Source: DAOUAT01 sp964551735
GTDB lineage: Bacteria > Chloroflexota > Anaerolineae > CG2-30-64-16
Length of the DNA stretch: 64,000 nt
Assembly: GCA_964551735.1 (NCBI GenBank)
Contig: CAZKEF010000028.1
Span: 1 to 64,000 of the forward strand
Reading direction: 5' to 3'
The first letter of the stretch is position 1. The number at the start of each line of letters is the position of its first letter. The notes beneath the pieces were generated by a model that was not told where the DNA came from, made no database searches, and saw nothing but the letters and a program-made list of their open reading frames with translations. Made by a program: the position numbers and the translations under genes. Below, in pieces: positions 16,456 through 23,791 of the stretch.

Positions 16456-16483
16456 ATTATATGCAACGCGTGATACTCTGCAA
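16456..16483 (-). promoter_or_regulatory. Promoter of the cytochrome c gene
   Basis: Minus-strand TTGCAG (16483-16478) and TATAAT (16461-16456), 16-base spacer. Confidence 0.7.
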
Positions 16484-16584
16484 ACAGGAATTCCGAATTT
16501 AGACCAGTTGCCCCTGTCATGCTGGGTTCCACATCCCGCCGCGGCACGCTTTGCGTGCGCCCGGTAAAGAATACCTCCCAGCTG

Positions 16585-16795
16585 TCATGCTGAGCGGGCC
16601 GATAGCGCAAATTTCATTGCAAAAACTGACCAGCAAAGCATCTCGTCTTGGGAGTTGCTAGGTGGCGGTATGACCGAGCCAACGCTGGCTACGGCGAGAC
16701 TCTAGCGAAGCATCTCGCCCGGCCATCGCGAGACCCTTCGCTGTCTTTGCGTGTATCTGGACTTTGAGTTGTAGACCCGCTCAGGGTGACGGCTA
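16585..16795. repeat. Dispersed GTCATGCTGAGC...GCTCAGGGTGAC repeat
   Basis: The interval between the cytochrome and SCO1-like genes holds no gene but contains GTCATGCTGAGCG at its left end, CGAAGCATCTCG twice, GAGACCCTTCGCT and CGCTCAGGGTGAC at its right end. These inverted words are typical of dispersed bacterial palindromes in this phylum. Confidence 0.65.
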
Positions 16796-16833
16796 ATGGC
16801 AACAGTCGTGCCAAGTGACCCACTCGTAAACAC

Positions 16834-17442
16834 TCAATTCTGCTGCAGCAGGTGGCTCAGGTCGCTGGCTATGTCTTCGGCGGCCGTTTCAAGGGGAAAA
16901 CTTAGCCGGATACGGCCCTCCCGATCTACCACAGTGATGGAGGTGGTGTGATCCACTAGGTAGCTGCTGGCCGACGTGGTGGCGCTCTTTTGATAGAAGA
17001 TGTTGAAGACACTTGCGGCCGCCGCGATCTCTTTGGGCGTCCCCACCAAGCCGATGAAGCGCGGATCGAAATGGGTCACATATTGCCCCAATACCTCGGC
17101 GGTATCGCGCTCCGGATCTACGGTCACCATGAACACCTGCACCTGGTCGGCTTTGTCACCCATGCGCCTCATCGCACGGCCCAGGGCGCTCATGGCTGTG
17201 GGGCACGCGTCCGGGCAAAAGGTGTAGCCGAAGTAGAGCACGACCAGCTTGCCGCGGTAGTCGCTCAACTGCATGCGCTCGCCGGTGTGACCGGTCAGTG
17301 TCATATCCACTGGCGGCCTATCGGTTTCCAGCAGCCGGCCATGATAGCGGTAAGGGCGCAGCAACGCGGTGCCTGCGATAAGCGCAGCAAGGGCGCCGAA
17401 CGCCACAAGCACGATGAGCAAAGCCCGTTGAGATTGGGTCAT
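16834..17442 (-). CDS. SCO1/SenC family copper-handling thioredoxin-like protein
   Basis: 202-aa protein with one N-terminal membrane anchor (about residues 8-28) and an extracytoplasmic thioredoxin-like domain. The copper/thiol motif FGYTFCPDACP supplies Cys76 and Cys80, and the distal His lies in YLVDHTTS, so all three SCO copper ligands are present. SCO proteins deliver copper to CuA of cytochrome oxidase or act as thiol reductases. No oxidase subunit genes lie nearby, but the Crp/Fnr-Nrf block begins just downstream on the other strand. ATG 17442 follows AGGAAGGCAACC. Confidence 0.92.
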   Translation of the reverse strand: MTQSQRALLIVLVAFGALAALIAGTALLRPYRYHGRLLETDRPPVDMTLTGHTGERMQLSDYRGKLVVLYFGYTFCPDACPTAMSALGRAMRRMGDKADQVQVFMVTVDPERDTAEVLGQYVTHFDPRFIGLVGTPKEIAAAASVFNIFYQKSATTSASSYLVDHTTSITVVDREGRIRLSFPLETAAEDIASDLSHLLQQN

Positions 17443-17489
17443 GGTTGCCTTCCTGCGTCAGTATTGAGCAAAAACGATCAAGCAGCCGG

Positions 17490-17518
17490 ATTCTAGTGGA
17501 GAAAAAGGCGCGTGTCAA
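17490..17518 (-). promoter_or_regulatory. Promoter of the SCO1-like gene
   Basis: Minus-strand TTGACA (17518-17513) and TAGAAT (17495-17490), 17-base spacer. Confidence 0.8.
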
Positions 17519-17546
17519 ACGGCCGTTGTCCTGGCTGTGTGAACAG

Positions 17547-17576
17547 TTGACGTTTATGCCCTAGTTCGCGCATAAT
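17547..17576 (+). promoter_or_regulatory. Promoter of the Crp/Fnr gene (near-leaderless)
   Basis: TTGACG (17547-17552) and CATAAT (17571-17576), 18-base spacer. The predicted start (~17583) lies at or within a few bases of ATG 17586, and there is no Shine-Dalgarno, so the mRNA is probably leaderless. Confidence 0.65.
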
Positions 17577-17585
17577 AGCAGTACA

Positions 17586-18281
17586 ATGTCACTGATCCCA
17601 CCTTCACCCCCTGCGCTGTTGCGCCGCGTGTCGTATTTCAGCGGCCTGTCTGATGCTGTTCTGGCGGCCCTGGCCGCGGCCGCCATCGAACGGCGTTATG
17701 GCCGCGGCCAGGTTGTCTTCCTGGAAGGGGAGCCGTGCGCAGGTCTCCATGTGGTCGCAGAGGGCGAGGTCAAGATTTTCAAGGTGTCGCCCCAGGGTCG
17801 CGAACAGATCCTGCATCGGGTGGGGCCGGGTGAGACCTTCAACGACGTCGCGGTGCTGGATGGTGGGCCGAATCCGGCCAGCGCAGCCGCGCTGACTGAT
17901 GTGACGCTGTGCGTGATTCTGCGGACTGACATCCAACGGCTGGCCCTGGCCTACCCTGCCCTGGCCTGGGCGCTGATCGAAAGCACGGCGAGGCGCACGC
18001 GTCACCTGGTGGCCATGGTCGAGGACCTGGCGCTGCGGTCAGTGAAGGAACGCCTGGCGCGGTTGCTGCTGGCCGAAGCCGCGCGCACGCCGGCCTCCGG
18101 CGAGATCGCGCGTTCCCAGATGGTGACCCAGGCGGAAATGGCCGCGCGCCTGGGGACCGTGCGCGAGATGATCGGCCGGGCGCTGCGAGAACTGGCGGAT
18201 GATGGGGTGCTCAAGCTGGATCGACACCGCATCGTGATCGTCGACCGTCAGAGGCTGACCAGGATCGCGGAAGGCCTGTGA
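17586..18281 (+). CDS. Crp/Fnr family transcriptional regulator
   Basis: 231-aa regulator with an N-terminal cyclic-nucleotide-like beta-roll (GQVVFLEGEPCAGLHVVAEG, FNDVAVLDGGPNPASAAAL) and a C-terminal winged helix (SQMVTQAEMAARLGTVREM, recognition helix REMIGRALRELADDGVL). There is no N-terminal Cys cluster, so it is not a canonical FeS Fnr; it may sense NO, haem, redox or a small molecule. The gene precedes two ferredoxin-type operons whose promoters share an element at -41.5, and nrfHA, making those likely targets. Regulation of Nrf itself is inferred from context. Confidence 0.9.
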   Translation: MSLIPPSPPALLRRVSYFSGLSDAVLAALAAAAIERRYGRGQVVFLEGEPCAGLHVVAEGEVKIFKVSPQGREQILHRVGPGETFNDVAVLDGGPNPASAAALTDVTLCVILRTDIQRLALAYPALAWALIESTARRTRHLVAMVEDLALRSVKERLARLLLAEAARTPASGEIARSQMVTQAEMAARLGTVREMIGRALRELADDGVLKLDRHRIVIVDRQRLTRIAEGL

Positions 18282-18296
18282 GACCGATGGGCGTGT

Positions 18297-18336
18297 GACA
18301 AAAGTCCCTGACAGTCGGCGGCAAGATGGGTATCCT
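18297..18336 (+). promoter_or_regulatory. Promoter with Crp/Fnr-type operator, ferredoxin gene
   Basis: CTGACA (18308-18313), 17 bases, TATCCT (18331-18336). Immediately upstream GAC-AAAA-GTC (18297-18306) is centred at about -41.5. The same 17-base word (GACAAAAGTCCCTGACA) recurs at 18662-18678. Confidence 0.7.
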
Positions 18337-18371
18337 AAAGCTATGTCCAGTGATCTTGCCCTGGAGGCGGT

Positions 18372-18584
18372 ATGATGACCGTTCAGGTCTTGCCCGAGAT
18401 TGATCCGGCGCTGTGCACAGGCTGCGGCGACTGTGTGACCGCCTGCAAACCGCATGCCCTGGCCATCCAGGGCGGTAAGGCCGTGCTGGCCCACCCAGAA
18501 CGGTGCGAGTACGACGGCCAGTGTGAGCCGGTCTGCCCGGTCGGTGCGATCCAACTGCCTTACATGGTCGTCATGTTAGTTTGA
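18372..18584 (+). CDS. Small ferredoxin with one complete and one three-Cys cluster site
   Basis: 70-aa cytosolic electron carrier. First site is a normal 4Fe-4S motif, Cys15, 18, 21 and 25 (CTGCGDCVTACKP). The second is Cys45-x2-Asp48-x2-Cys51-x3-Cys55 (CEYDGQCEPVCPVGAI): the second Cys of the motif is Asp, which in other ferredoxins gives an Asp-ligated or 3Fe-4S cluster. GGAGGC precedes ATG 18372 (ATG 18375 is also possible). It is followed by a terminator and forms its own unit under the shared -41.5 element. Confidence 0.88.
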   Translation: MMTVQVLPEIDPALCTGCGDCVTACKPHALAIQGGKAVLAHPERCEYDGQCEPVCPVGAIQLPYMVVMLV

Positions 18585-18610
18585 TTTCCCACATGGCTGT
18601 CTGCCAGCGC

Positions 18611-18655
18611 GGGCCCGGTGTGCGGCGTCAGCCGCCTGCCGGGCCTGTTCTGTTT
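18611..18655 (+). terminator. Intrinsic terminator after the ferredoxin gene
   Basis: GCCCGG...GCGGC-GTCA-GCCGC...CCGGGC stem followed by CTGTTCTGTTT. Confidence 0.75.
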
Positions 18656-18661
18656 AGGTGA

Positions 18662-18701
18662 GACAAAAGTCCCTGACACGCTTTCCCGGTGCGGTTAGAA
18701 T
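18662..18701 (+). promoter_or_regulatory. Second promoter with the same Crp/Fnr-type operator
   Basis: GAC-AAAA-GTC (18662-18671) lies one base before CTGACA (18673-18678); a 17-base spacer leads to TAGAAT (18696-18701). Geometry is identical to 18297-18336, with the operator centred at about -41.5. Confidence 0.75.
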
Positions 18702-18773
18702 AGGGAATAGTCAATTCAGGCGACGGTCTTGCGCGTCGCCCGTTACACTTGTGTGAAAGCACACGAAGGGGAT

Positions 18774-19019
18774 ATGGCCGTGCTGAGCGCTCAGTATTGT
18801 CCCGGTTCCAGCAGCCTGCGCAACAACATCACCCTCGATATCAAGACCTGCCCCGAGTGCGGGGCCGACGTCGAGCTATTCTCTATTGACCGCAAGGTTG
18901 CGTGTGATCAGTGCGGGTTTGTGGTCTACAACAGCGTCATGTCATGCATTCTATGGTGTCGCTACGCAGAGAACTGCTTCGGCGCGGAGATGGTGAGCAA
19001 GTATCGAAAAGCCACGTAA
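18774..19019 (+). CDS. Cys-rich small protein, unknown function
   Basis: 81-aa protein with CPECG and CDQCGF separated by about 18 residues (a zinc-ribbon arrangement) and a distinctive C-terminal SCILWCRYAENCFG with three more cysteines. ATG 18774 follows GAAGGGGAT; the 15 upstream codons are not needed. The promoter at 18662-18701 controls it, probably together with the next ferredoxin gene 66 bases downstream. The Cys pattern suggests metal or Fe-S binding in the redox module; I do not recognise a named family. Confidence 0.7.
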   Translation: MAVLSAQYCPGSSSLRNNITLDIKTCPECGADVELFSIDRKVACDQCGFVVYNSVMSCILWCRYAENCFGAEMVSKYRKAT

Positions 19020-19085
19020 CGGCTGGTTGCAGCACCCTGAGCGTGCCGAAAGATGGCGTGGCAGGCTGATAGTTAGGAGCGAATA

Positions 19086-19877
19086 ATGGCAAAAGTCAGA
19101 CGTCAAATCATCACCATTGATGAAGAAAAGTGCGACGGCTGTGGCAATTGCGTGCCCGCATGTGTTGAGGGCGCGCTGCAGGTGATTAACGGCAAGGCGC
19201 GGTTGGTTAAAGAAAGCTATTGCGACGGCCTGGGCGCGTGCCTGGGCGATTGCCCGCAGGGCGCGCTGCACGTCACATCCCTGGAAGTCGAGGCGTATGA
19301 TGAGCCGGCCGTGCTCGGCTACCTTCAGCAGACTGCGCCGGAGATGGTGGAACGGCATGTCGCGCATCTGCGGGAGCACGGGATAGAGTCCTCATACAGG
19401 CCGGCAGCCCGGCCCCAACCTGCGGCGATACCGCTTTGCCCCTCGGTGCAAGTGCGCGGCCGGGACGATGGACGAACGACGAAGGACGAGGATGCCCCCG
19501 ATATCGGGCGCGTGCGATCGGAATTGCGCCAGTGGCCGGTGCAACTGCATCTGCTGCCGGTGCGCGCCCCGTTCTTCCACGGCGCTGATCTGACACTGAT
19601 CGCGGATTGCGTGCCGTTTGCCAATCCCAACATGCACGCCGACTTCATCCGGGGTTCCGCCGTCGCCGTGGGGTGTCCCAAACTGGACGACGCACAGGCT
19701 TACATCGGCAAACTGACCCAGATCTTGCAGAACAACGAGATTCGCAGCGTGAAGGTGGCTTACATGGAAGTGCCCTGTTGTCGCGGCATGGTTTTCATCG
19801 CGCAGCAGGCGGTGGCGGCCAGCGGCAAGCAGATTCCGCTGGACATCGCGCTGGTCCCCATTAATGTCAACCCATGA
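19086..19877 (+). CDS. 4Fe-4S iron-sulfur protein (ATP-independent Hcp-associated type)
   Basis: 263-aa protein. Residues 1-60 are a ferredoxin-like domain: complete Cys16/19/22/26 (CDGCGNCVPAC) and an incomplete second site C-x5-C-x3-C (CDGLGACLGDCP). The C-terminal half (from about 155) has a separate domain with VPFANPNMHADFIRGSAVAVGCPKLDD and VPCCRGM, giving further Cys ligands. Similar proteins often accompany Crp/Fnr regulators and nitrosative-stress genes. Codons at 19464-19491 are four tandem GACGANN heptamers encoding a charged linker between the domains, so repeat DNA has entered the gene in frame. ATG 19086 follows TAGGAGCGAATA. Confidence 0.85.
   Translation: MAKVRRQIITIDEEKCDGCGNCVPACVEGALQVINGKARLVKESYCDGLGACLGDCPQGALHVTSLEVEAYDEPAVLGYLQQTAPEMVERHVAHLREHGIESSYRPAARPQPAAIPLCPSVQVRGRDDGRTTKDEDAPDIGRVRSELRQWPVQLHLLPVRAPFFHGADLTLIADCVPFANPNMHADFIRGSAVAVGCPKLDDAQAYIGKLTQILQNNEIRSVKVAYMEVPCCRGMVFIAQQAVAASGKQIPLDIALVPINVNP
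19464..19491 (+). repeat. Four tandem heptamers inside the Fe-S protein gene
   Basis: GACGATG, GACGAAC, GACGAAG, GACGAGG in direct succession, in frame within the interdomain linker. Same repeat style as the intergenic arrays. Confidence 0.8.
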
Positions 19878-19886
19878 TTTGCTGAA

Positions 19887-19938
19887 TGTGCTGTACTGCA
19901 CAAAGCGACTTGCCACAATTGCGATCCCGCGGTAAACT
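19887..19938 (+). promoter_or_regulatory. nrfHA promoter with palindromic upstream site
   Basis: TTGCCA (19910-19915) and TAAACT (19933-19938), 17-base spacer. Upstream TGTGC-N6-GCACA (19887-19902) is a perfect-arm palindrome of CRP-like form centred near -50.5, which is not the canonical -41.5 or -61.5, so its role is uncertain. Confidence 0.6.
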
Positions 19939-20027
19939 GAAGCCATCTGGCCGCCGGGTGTGGGCGCTGAGCGGCCGGCCGGCTTCGTGGTTCCGTTGAT
20001 CATCACTGAGTCAAGGAGGATTCCTGC

Positions 20028-20525
20028 ATGCAGAATGCCCCCCCTGTCCCGAAGGCGTCTGCACGGTTGCTGAGCGCCTTCCCGCTTTGGATTTGGTTAG
20101 CGCTGGCCGGCCTGTTCGGCGGCGCCGCTGGCCTGGGCGGCTTCACCTTCACCTACGCCCAGGGTTTTTCGTACCTCTCCAACGACCCGCAGGCGTGCGT
20201 GAACTGCCACATCATGCGCGAGCAGTTCGATGGGTGGGCGCGCGGCTCCCACCATGCCGTCGCCGTCTGCAATGACTGCCATGCGCCGCACGACAACATC
20301 ATCCACAAGCATTACATCAAGGGCGTGAACGGCGTCAGGCATAGCTATGCTTTCACCACCGGCAACCACCCTGAGCCGATCCGCATCACCGAGCTCAACC
20401 GGGAAGTGACGGAGCATGCCTGCCTGTATTGTCATGGCGACCTCACCCAGGCCATGAACTACGCCCACACAGACGAACCCACCGACTGCCTGACCTGTCA
20501 CGAGGGCGTCGGACACGACCATTAG
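20028..20525 (+). CDS. nrfH: Cytochrome c nitrite reductase small subunit NrfH
   Basis: 165-aa tetrahaem NapC/NirT-family quinol dehydrogenase that passes electrons from menaquinol to NrfA at the outer face of the membrane. Seen: one N-terminal membrane anchor (about 20-45) and four haem motifs: CVNCH (57-61), CNDCH (81-85), CLYCH (132-136), CLTCH (154-158). MRE after the first motif could supply the unusual Met ligand of NrfH haem 1. ATG 20028 follows CAAGGAGGATTCCTGC. nrfA follows after 40 bases. Confidence 0.96.
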   Translation: MQNAPPVPKASARLLSAFPLWIWLALAGLFGGAAGLGGFTFTYAQGFSYLSNDPQACVNCHIMREQFDGWARGSHHAVAVCNDCHAPHDNIIHKHYIKGVNGVRHSYAFTTGNHPEPIRITELNREVTEHACLYCHGDLTQAMNYAHTDEPTDCLTCHEGVGHDH

Positions 20526-20565
20526 TAGGGGCAGGTCTTGCATCTGCCCAGAGGAGGAGACCCCC

Positions 20566-21873
20566 ATGACATCATCCCAACCCAAGTCCCCTTCCCGCCG
20601 CGGCTGGCTTTGGATCGCGCTGGCTTTCGTCGCTGGCCTGGTCATCATGGCCGCTGTCGCATTCTTGCTGACCAACATCCAGACCCGCAAGAGCGAGGCG
20701 GTCGAGTTCCCCTTGAAAACGGTCGAGATCGCAGCGGATGAACTTGACCCGGCCGTCTGGGGCCAGAACTTCCCGCGCCAATACGATTCGTTTAAGAAGA
20801 CCGAGATTGATGGCAACAAGACCCCTTATGGTGGCTCAGACCCCTACGACAAGCTGGAAGCGTATCCCATCCTGAAGCGTGTCTGGGCCGGCTACGCGTT
20901 CAGTGTAGACTACCGGGAGGAACGCGGCCACTATTATGCGTTGATCGATCAGAAAGAGACCAAGCGCCAGGAAGCGGTGCAGCAGCCGGGGGCCTGCGCC
21001 AACTGTCATACAGCCAACGCGCCGCAGGTTATCGCAGCGATAGGCTGGGAAACGTTCAATAAGACGCCGTATAAGGAGCTGCAAGACCAGTTCCACTTGG
21101 GGTCCTCCTGCGCCGATTGCCATGACCCGGACACCATGGAACTGCGGATCACGCGCCAGGCCTTCAAGAACGCGATGGAGCAACGTGGGGTTGATCTGAG
21201 CCAGGCCACCCGCCAGGAGATGCGCACTTACGTCTGCGCGCAGTGCCACGTCGAATACTACTTCAAGGGCGATAACAAGATCCTGACCTTCCCCTGGAGC
21301 ACCGGTACGCAGATCGAGAACATCCAGGAACATTACGATGCCTACGACTTCAAGGACTGGACCCACAAAGAGACCGGCGCGCCGATGCTGAAGATGCAGC
21401 ACCCTGAGTATGAGATGTACACCACCAGCCTGCATTATCGCTCGGGCGTCGCCTGCGCCGACTGCCACATGCCCTACGTGCGCGAAGGCGCGGTGAAGGT
21501 CTCGGATCATTGGCTGCGCAGCCCGCTGGACAACGTCAGCCAGGCGTGCGGCACCTGTCACAAACAGGACGAGCAGGCGTTGAAGGATCGCATCACCATC
21601 ATCCAGAACAATACGGCCAGCCTGCTGCGCAACACCGAAGTGGCGTTGGGCGAGGCGATGGATGCCATGGTGGCCGCGCTCGCGGCCGGCGCGACCGATG
21701 AGCAACTCGCAGAGCCACGACAACTCCACCGCTATGCTTCCATGCGCTACGATTTCGTGATGTCGGAGAACAGCACCGGCTTCCACAGCCCCCAGGAAGC
21801 TGCTCGTGTGCTGGCCAACGCCGTGGACATGGCCCGTCAGGCGCAGCTCATGGCGGAAAGGCTCACAAAGTAA
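20566..21873 (+). CDS. nrfA: Ammonia-forming cytochrome c nitrite reductase NrfA (CxxCH-type)
   Basis: 435-aa pentahaem enzyme reducing nitrite to ammonium with six electrons. N-terminal hydrophobic segment (about 13-35) exports or anchors it. Haem motifs: CANCH (144-148), CADCH (182-186), CAQCH (224-228, followed by VEYYF, the NrfA signature), CADCH near 303 and CGTCH near 333. In most NrfA the active-site haem uses CxxCK; here the first motif ends in His, as in the minority CxxCH class known from Campylobacter. KMQHPEYE and the HW of SDHWLRSP match conserved active-site surroundings. A terminator follows. Confidence 0.95.
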   Translation: MTSSQPKSPSRRGWLWIALAFVAGLVIMAAVAFLLTNIQTRKSEAVEFPLKTVEIAADELDPAVWGQNFPRQYDSFKKTEIDGNKTPYGGSDPYDKLEAYPILKRVWAGYAFSVDYREERGHYYALIDQKETKRQEAVQQPGACANCHTANAPQVIAAIGWETFNKTPYKELQDQFHLGSSCADCHDPDTMELRITRQAFKNAMEQRGVDLSQATRQEMRTYVCAQCHVEYYFKGDNKILTFPWSTGTQIENIQEHYDAYDFKDWTHKETGAPMLKMQHPEYEMYTTSLHYRSGVACADCHMPYVREGAVKVSDHWLRSPLDNVSQACGTCHKQDEQALKDRITIIQNNTASLLRNTEVALGEAMDAMVAALAAGATDEQLAEPRQLHRYASMRYDFVMSENSTGFHSPQEAARVLANAVDMARQAQLMAERLTK

Positions 21874-21900
21874 CGCTGTAACATTGAGCCAGCGCAGTCA

Positions 21901-21936
21901 AGAAACCTGGTTTCCCGTAGAAGCCAGGTTTCTTTT
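21901..21936 (+). terminator. Intrinsic terminator of nrfHA
   Basis: AAGAAACCTGG and CCAGGTTTCTT (11-bp perfect arms, 13-base loop) followed by TTC/T-rich sequence. Confidence 0.85.
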
Positions 21937-21939
21937 CTT

Positions 21940-21967
21940 TGACTCTGCGTGATCCGGCGCTATACTT
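21940..21967 (+). promoter_or_regulatory. Promoter of malQ
   Basis: TTGACT (21940-21945) and TATACT (21962-21967), 16-base spacer, 45 bases before ATG 22012. Confidence 0.75.
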
Positions 21968-22011
21968 GGGATACTGAGTCATCCCACAACTTCTCAGGAA
22001 GGCAGGCAACC

Positions 22012-23556
22012 ATGAGCTTCCCACGATCCAGCGGCATTCTGTGCCATCCGACCTCGTTTCCCAACCGGTTCGGCATCGGCGACCTGGGCAAGGGCGCGCA
22101 CGACTTCGTTGACTGGCTGGCCGCGGCCAAACAGCAGCTTTGGCAGGTGCTGCCGCTCGGCCCCACCGGCTACGGCGACTCGCCCTATCAGTGCTTCTCA
22201 GCGTTTGCGGGCAACCCGTTGCTGATCAGTCCCGAAGGGCTGGTGCGTTCGGGGTTGCTGCCGGCCGAAGCGCTCAACGACGTGCCGCCTTTCCCCGCGG
22301 ATAAGGTGGATTTCGGTTGGGTGATCCCTTACAAGCAGGGTCTCTTGCGGTGCAGCTACGCGCACTTCACGGCGGCCGCGACCGATGCGCAGCGGCGCAG
22401 TTTCGCCTGGTTCCAGGAGGGTAACGCGGACTGGTTGGCCGATTTCGTGCTCTTTATGGCCGTCAAGGCCCATTTCGGCGGCGGGAGCTGGCACGCCTGG
22501 CCGTTGGATATCCGTCTGCGCCGGCCGGAGGCGATGGCGCATTATCGCGCGCTGTTGGCGGACGAGGTCGAGTACCAGGCGTTCCTGCAATGGGCGTTTT
22601 TCGAGCAGTGGGAGGCGCTGAAGAAGTACGTGGCCGAAAAAGGCATCCAGATCATCGGCGATATCCCCATCTTCGTGGCGGAAGACAGCGCCGACGTCTG
22701 GGCCAACCCGGAGCAGTTCAAGCTGGACGCGGAGGGCAACCCTATCGTGGTCGCCGGCGTGCCGCCGGATCTCTTCTCGGCCACCGGGCAGCGCTGGGGC
22801 AACCCCCATTACAACTGGGAACGGATGTTGGCCGACGGCTTTCAGTGGTGGATCGGCCGCGTGCGCCAGACGCTGCGCTTTGTGGACGTCGTGCGGGTGG
22901 ATCACTTCCGCGGGTTCGAGGCGTCATGGGAGATCCCGGCTACCGAGCCGACAGCGGTCAAGGGCAAGTGGGCCAAGGCGCCCGGCGTCGAGCTGTTCAT
23001 GGCCATCGAGAAGGCGTTGGGCGTGCTGCCCATCATCGCCGAGGACTTGGGCATCATCACGCCCGAAGTGGACGCGCTGCGGCTGCGGTTCAACTTCCCC
23101 GGCATGAAGGTGTTGCAGTTCGCGTTCGGCATGGAAAACAACCCGCAATACCTGCCGCACAACTTCGAGCGCGATTCCATCGTCTATCCCGGCACGCACG
23201 ACAACAACACCACTGTGGGCTACTGGCACGAGGCCGAGCGCACCGAGATCGAGCGACACAACATCCGGCGCTACACCGGCACCGATGCCCACGACATCGC
23301 CTGGGACTTCATCCGCTTGGCGTGGGGCTCGCCAGCCAACCAGGCCATCGCTACGCTGCAAGACATCTTCAGCCTGGGTGCAGAGGCGCGCATGAACTTC
23401 CCCAGCACCAGCAGCGGCAATTGGCAGTGGCGCTACACCGCCGACATGCTCACCCCCGCGCTGGCCGCGCGGCTGGGGGACCTGACAGACGTGTACGAGC
23501 GGGTGAAGCAGGTGGAGAAGCCCAAAGCGGCGTGGTGGCAGAAGGCTGATCAGTAG
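22012..23556 (+). CDS. malQ: 4-alpha-glucanotransferase (amylomaltase)
   Basis: 514-aa GH77 enzyme transferring alpha-1,4-glucan segments in maltodextrin/glycogen metabolism. Seen: QVLPLGPTGYGDSPYQ near the N-terminus, GDIPIFVAEDSADVWANP, catalytic nucleophile Asp in VRVDHFRGF, acid/base Glu in IIAEDLGIITPEV, and the substrate-binding PGTHDNNTTVGYW. Full family length. The start at 22012 is chosen because AGGAAGGCAGGCAACC precedes it and the promoter start would lie inside the longer frame. Monocistronic between two terminators. Confidence 0.97.
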   Translation: MSFPRSSGILCHPTSFPNRFGIGDLGKGAHDFVDWLAAAKQQLWQVLPLGPTGYGDSPYQCFSAFAGNPLLISPEGLVRSGLLPAEALNDVPPFPADKVDFGWVIPYKQGLLRCSYAHFTAAATDAQRRSFAWFQEGNADWLADFVLFMAVKAHFGGGSWHAWPLDIRLRRPEAMAHYRALLADEVEYQAFLQWAFFEQWEALKKYVAEKGIQIIGDIPIFVAEDSADVWANPEQFKLDAEGNPIVVAGVPPDLFSATGQRWGNPHYNWERMLADGFQWWIGRVRQTLRFVDVVRVDHFRGFEASWEIPATEPTAVKGKWAKAPGVELFMAIEKALGVLPIIAEDLGIITPEVDALRLRFNFPGMKVLQFAFGMENNPQYLPHNFERDSIVYPGTHDNNTTVGYWHEAERTEIERHNIRRYTGTDAHDIAWDFIRLAWGSPANQAIATLQDIFSLGAEARMNFPSTSSGNWQWRYTADMLTPALAARLGDLTDVYERVKQVEKPKAAWWQKADQ

Positions 23557-23588
23557 GGGACAGGGGTCAGGCATCAGGGGTTCAGGGG
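23557..23588 (+). repeat. GACAGGG/GTCAGGC heptamer repeats after malQ
   Basis: Consecutive 7-mers of the form GNCAGGG immediately follow the stop codon and run into the terminator stem. Confidence 0.6.
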
Positions 23589-23619
23589 AGGCCGGGGTTT
23601 CTTGTGTAACCCCGGCCTC
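23588..23619. terminator. Strong hairpin terminator downstream of malQ
   Basis: GAGGCCGGGGTT and AACCCCGGCCTC, 12-bp perfect arms with an 8-base loop. Confidence 0.8.
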
Positions 23620-23791
23620 TGCATTCGCTGGCAGATTCCAATCATGAGGGATTTCGATCATGCAACGCCGGCCGTTGCGCCATCATCGCTGTGATATTTC
23701 GTCTCAGGCCTACCTGTTAATCGACCACTCTGTCGCGCGCTGGAATGGGACACGCAGCGCGCCGCCGGTTCATGCCCATGAACTGCATCAC

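Noticed and set aside
19887..19902. TGTGC-N6-GCACA as a definite Crp operator of nrfHA
   Set aside because: Centre is near -50.5 rather than -41.5 or -61.5 and the sequence differs from the two conserved elements upstream; listed only as a palindrome in the promoter.
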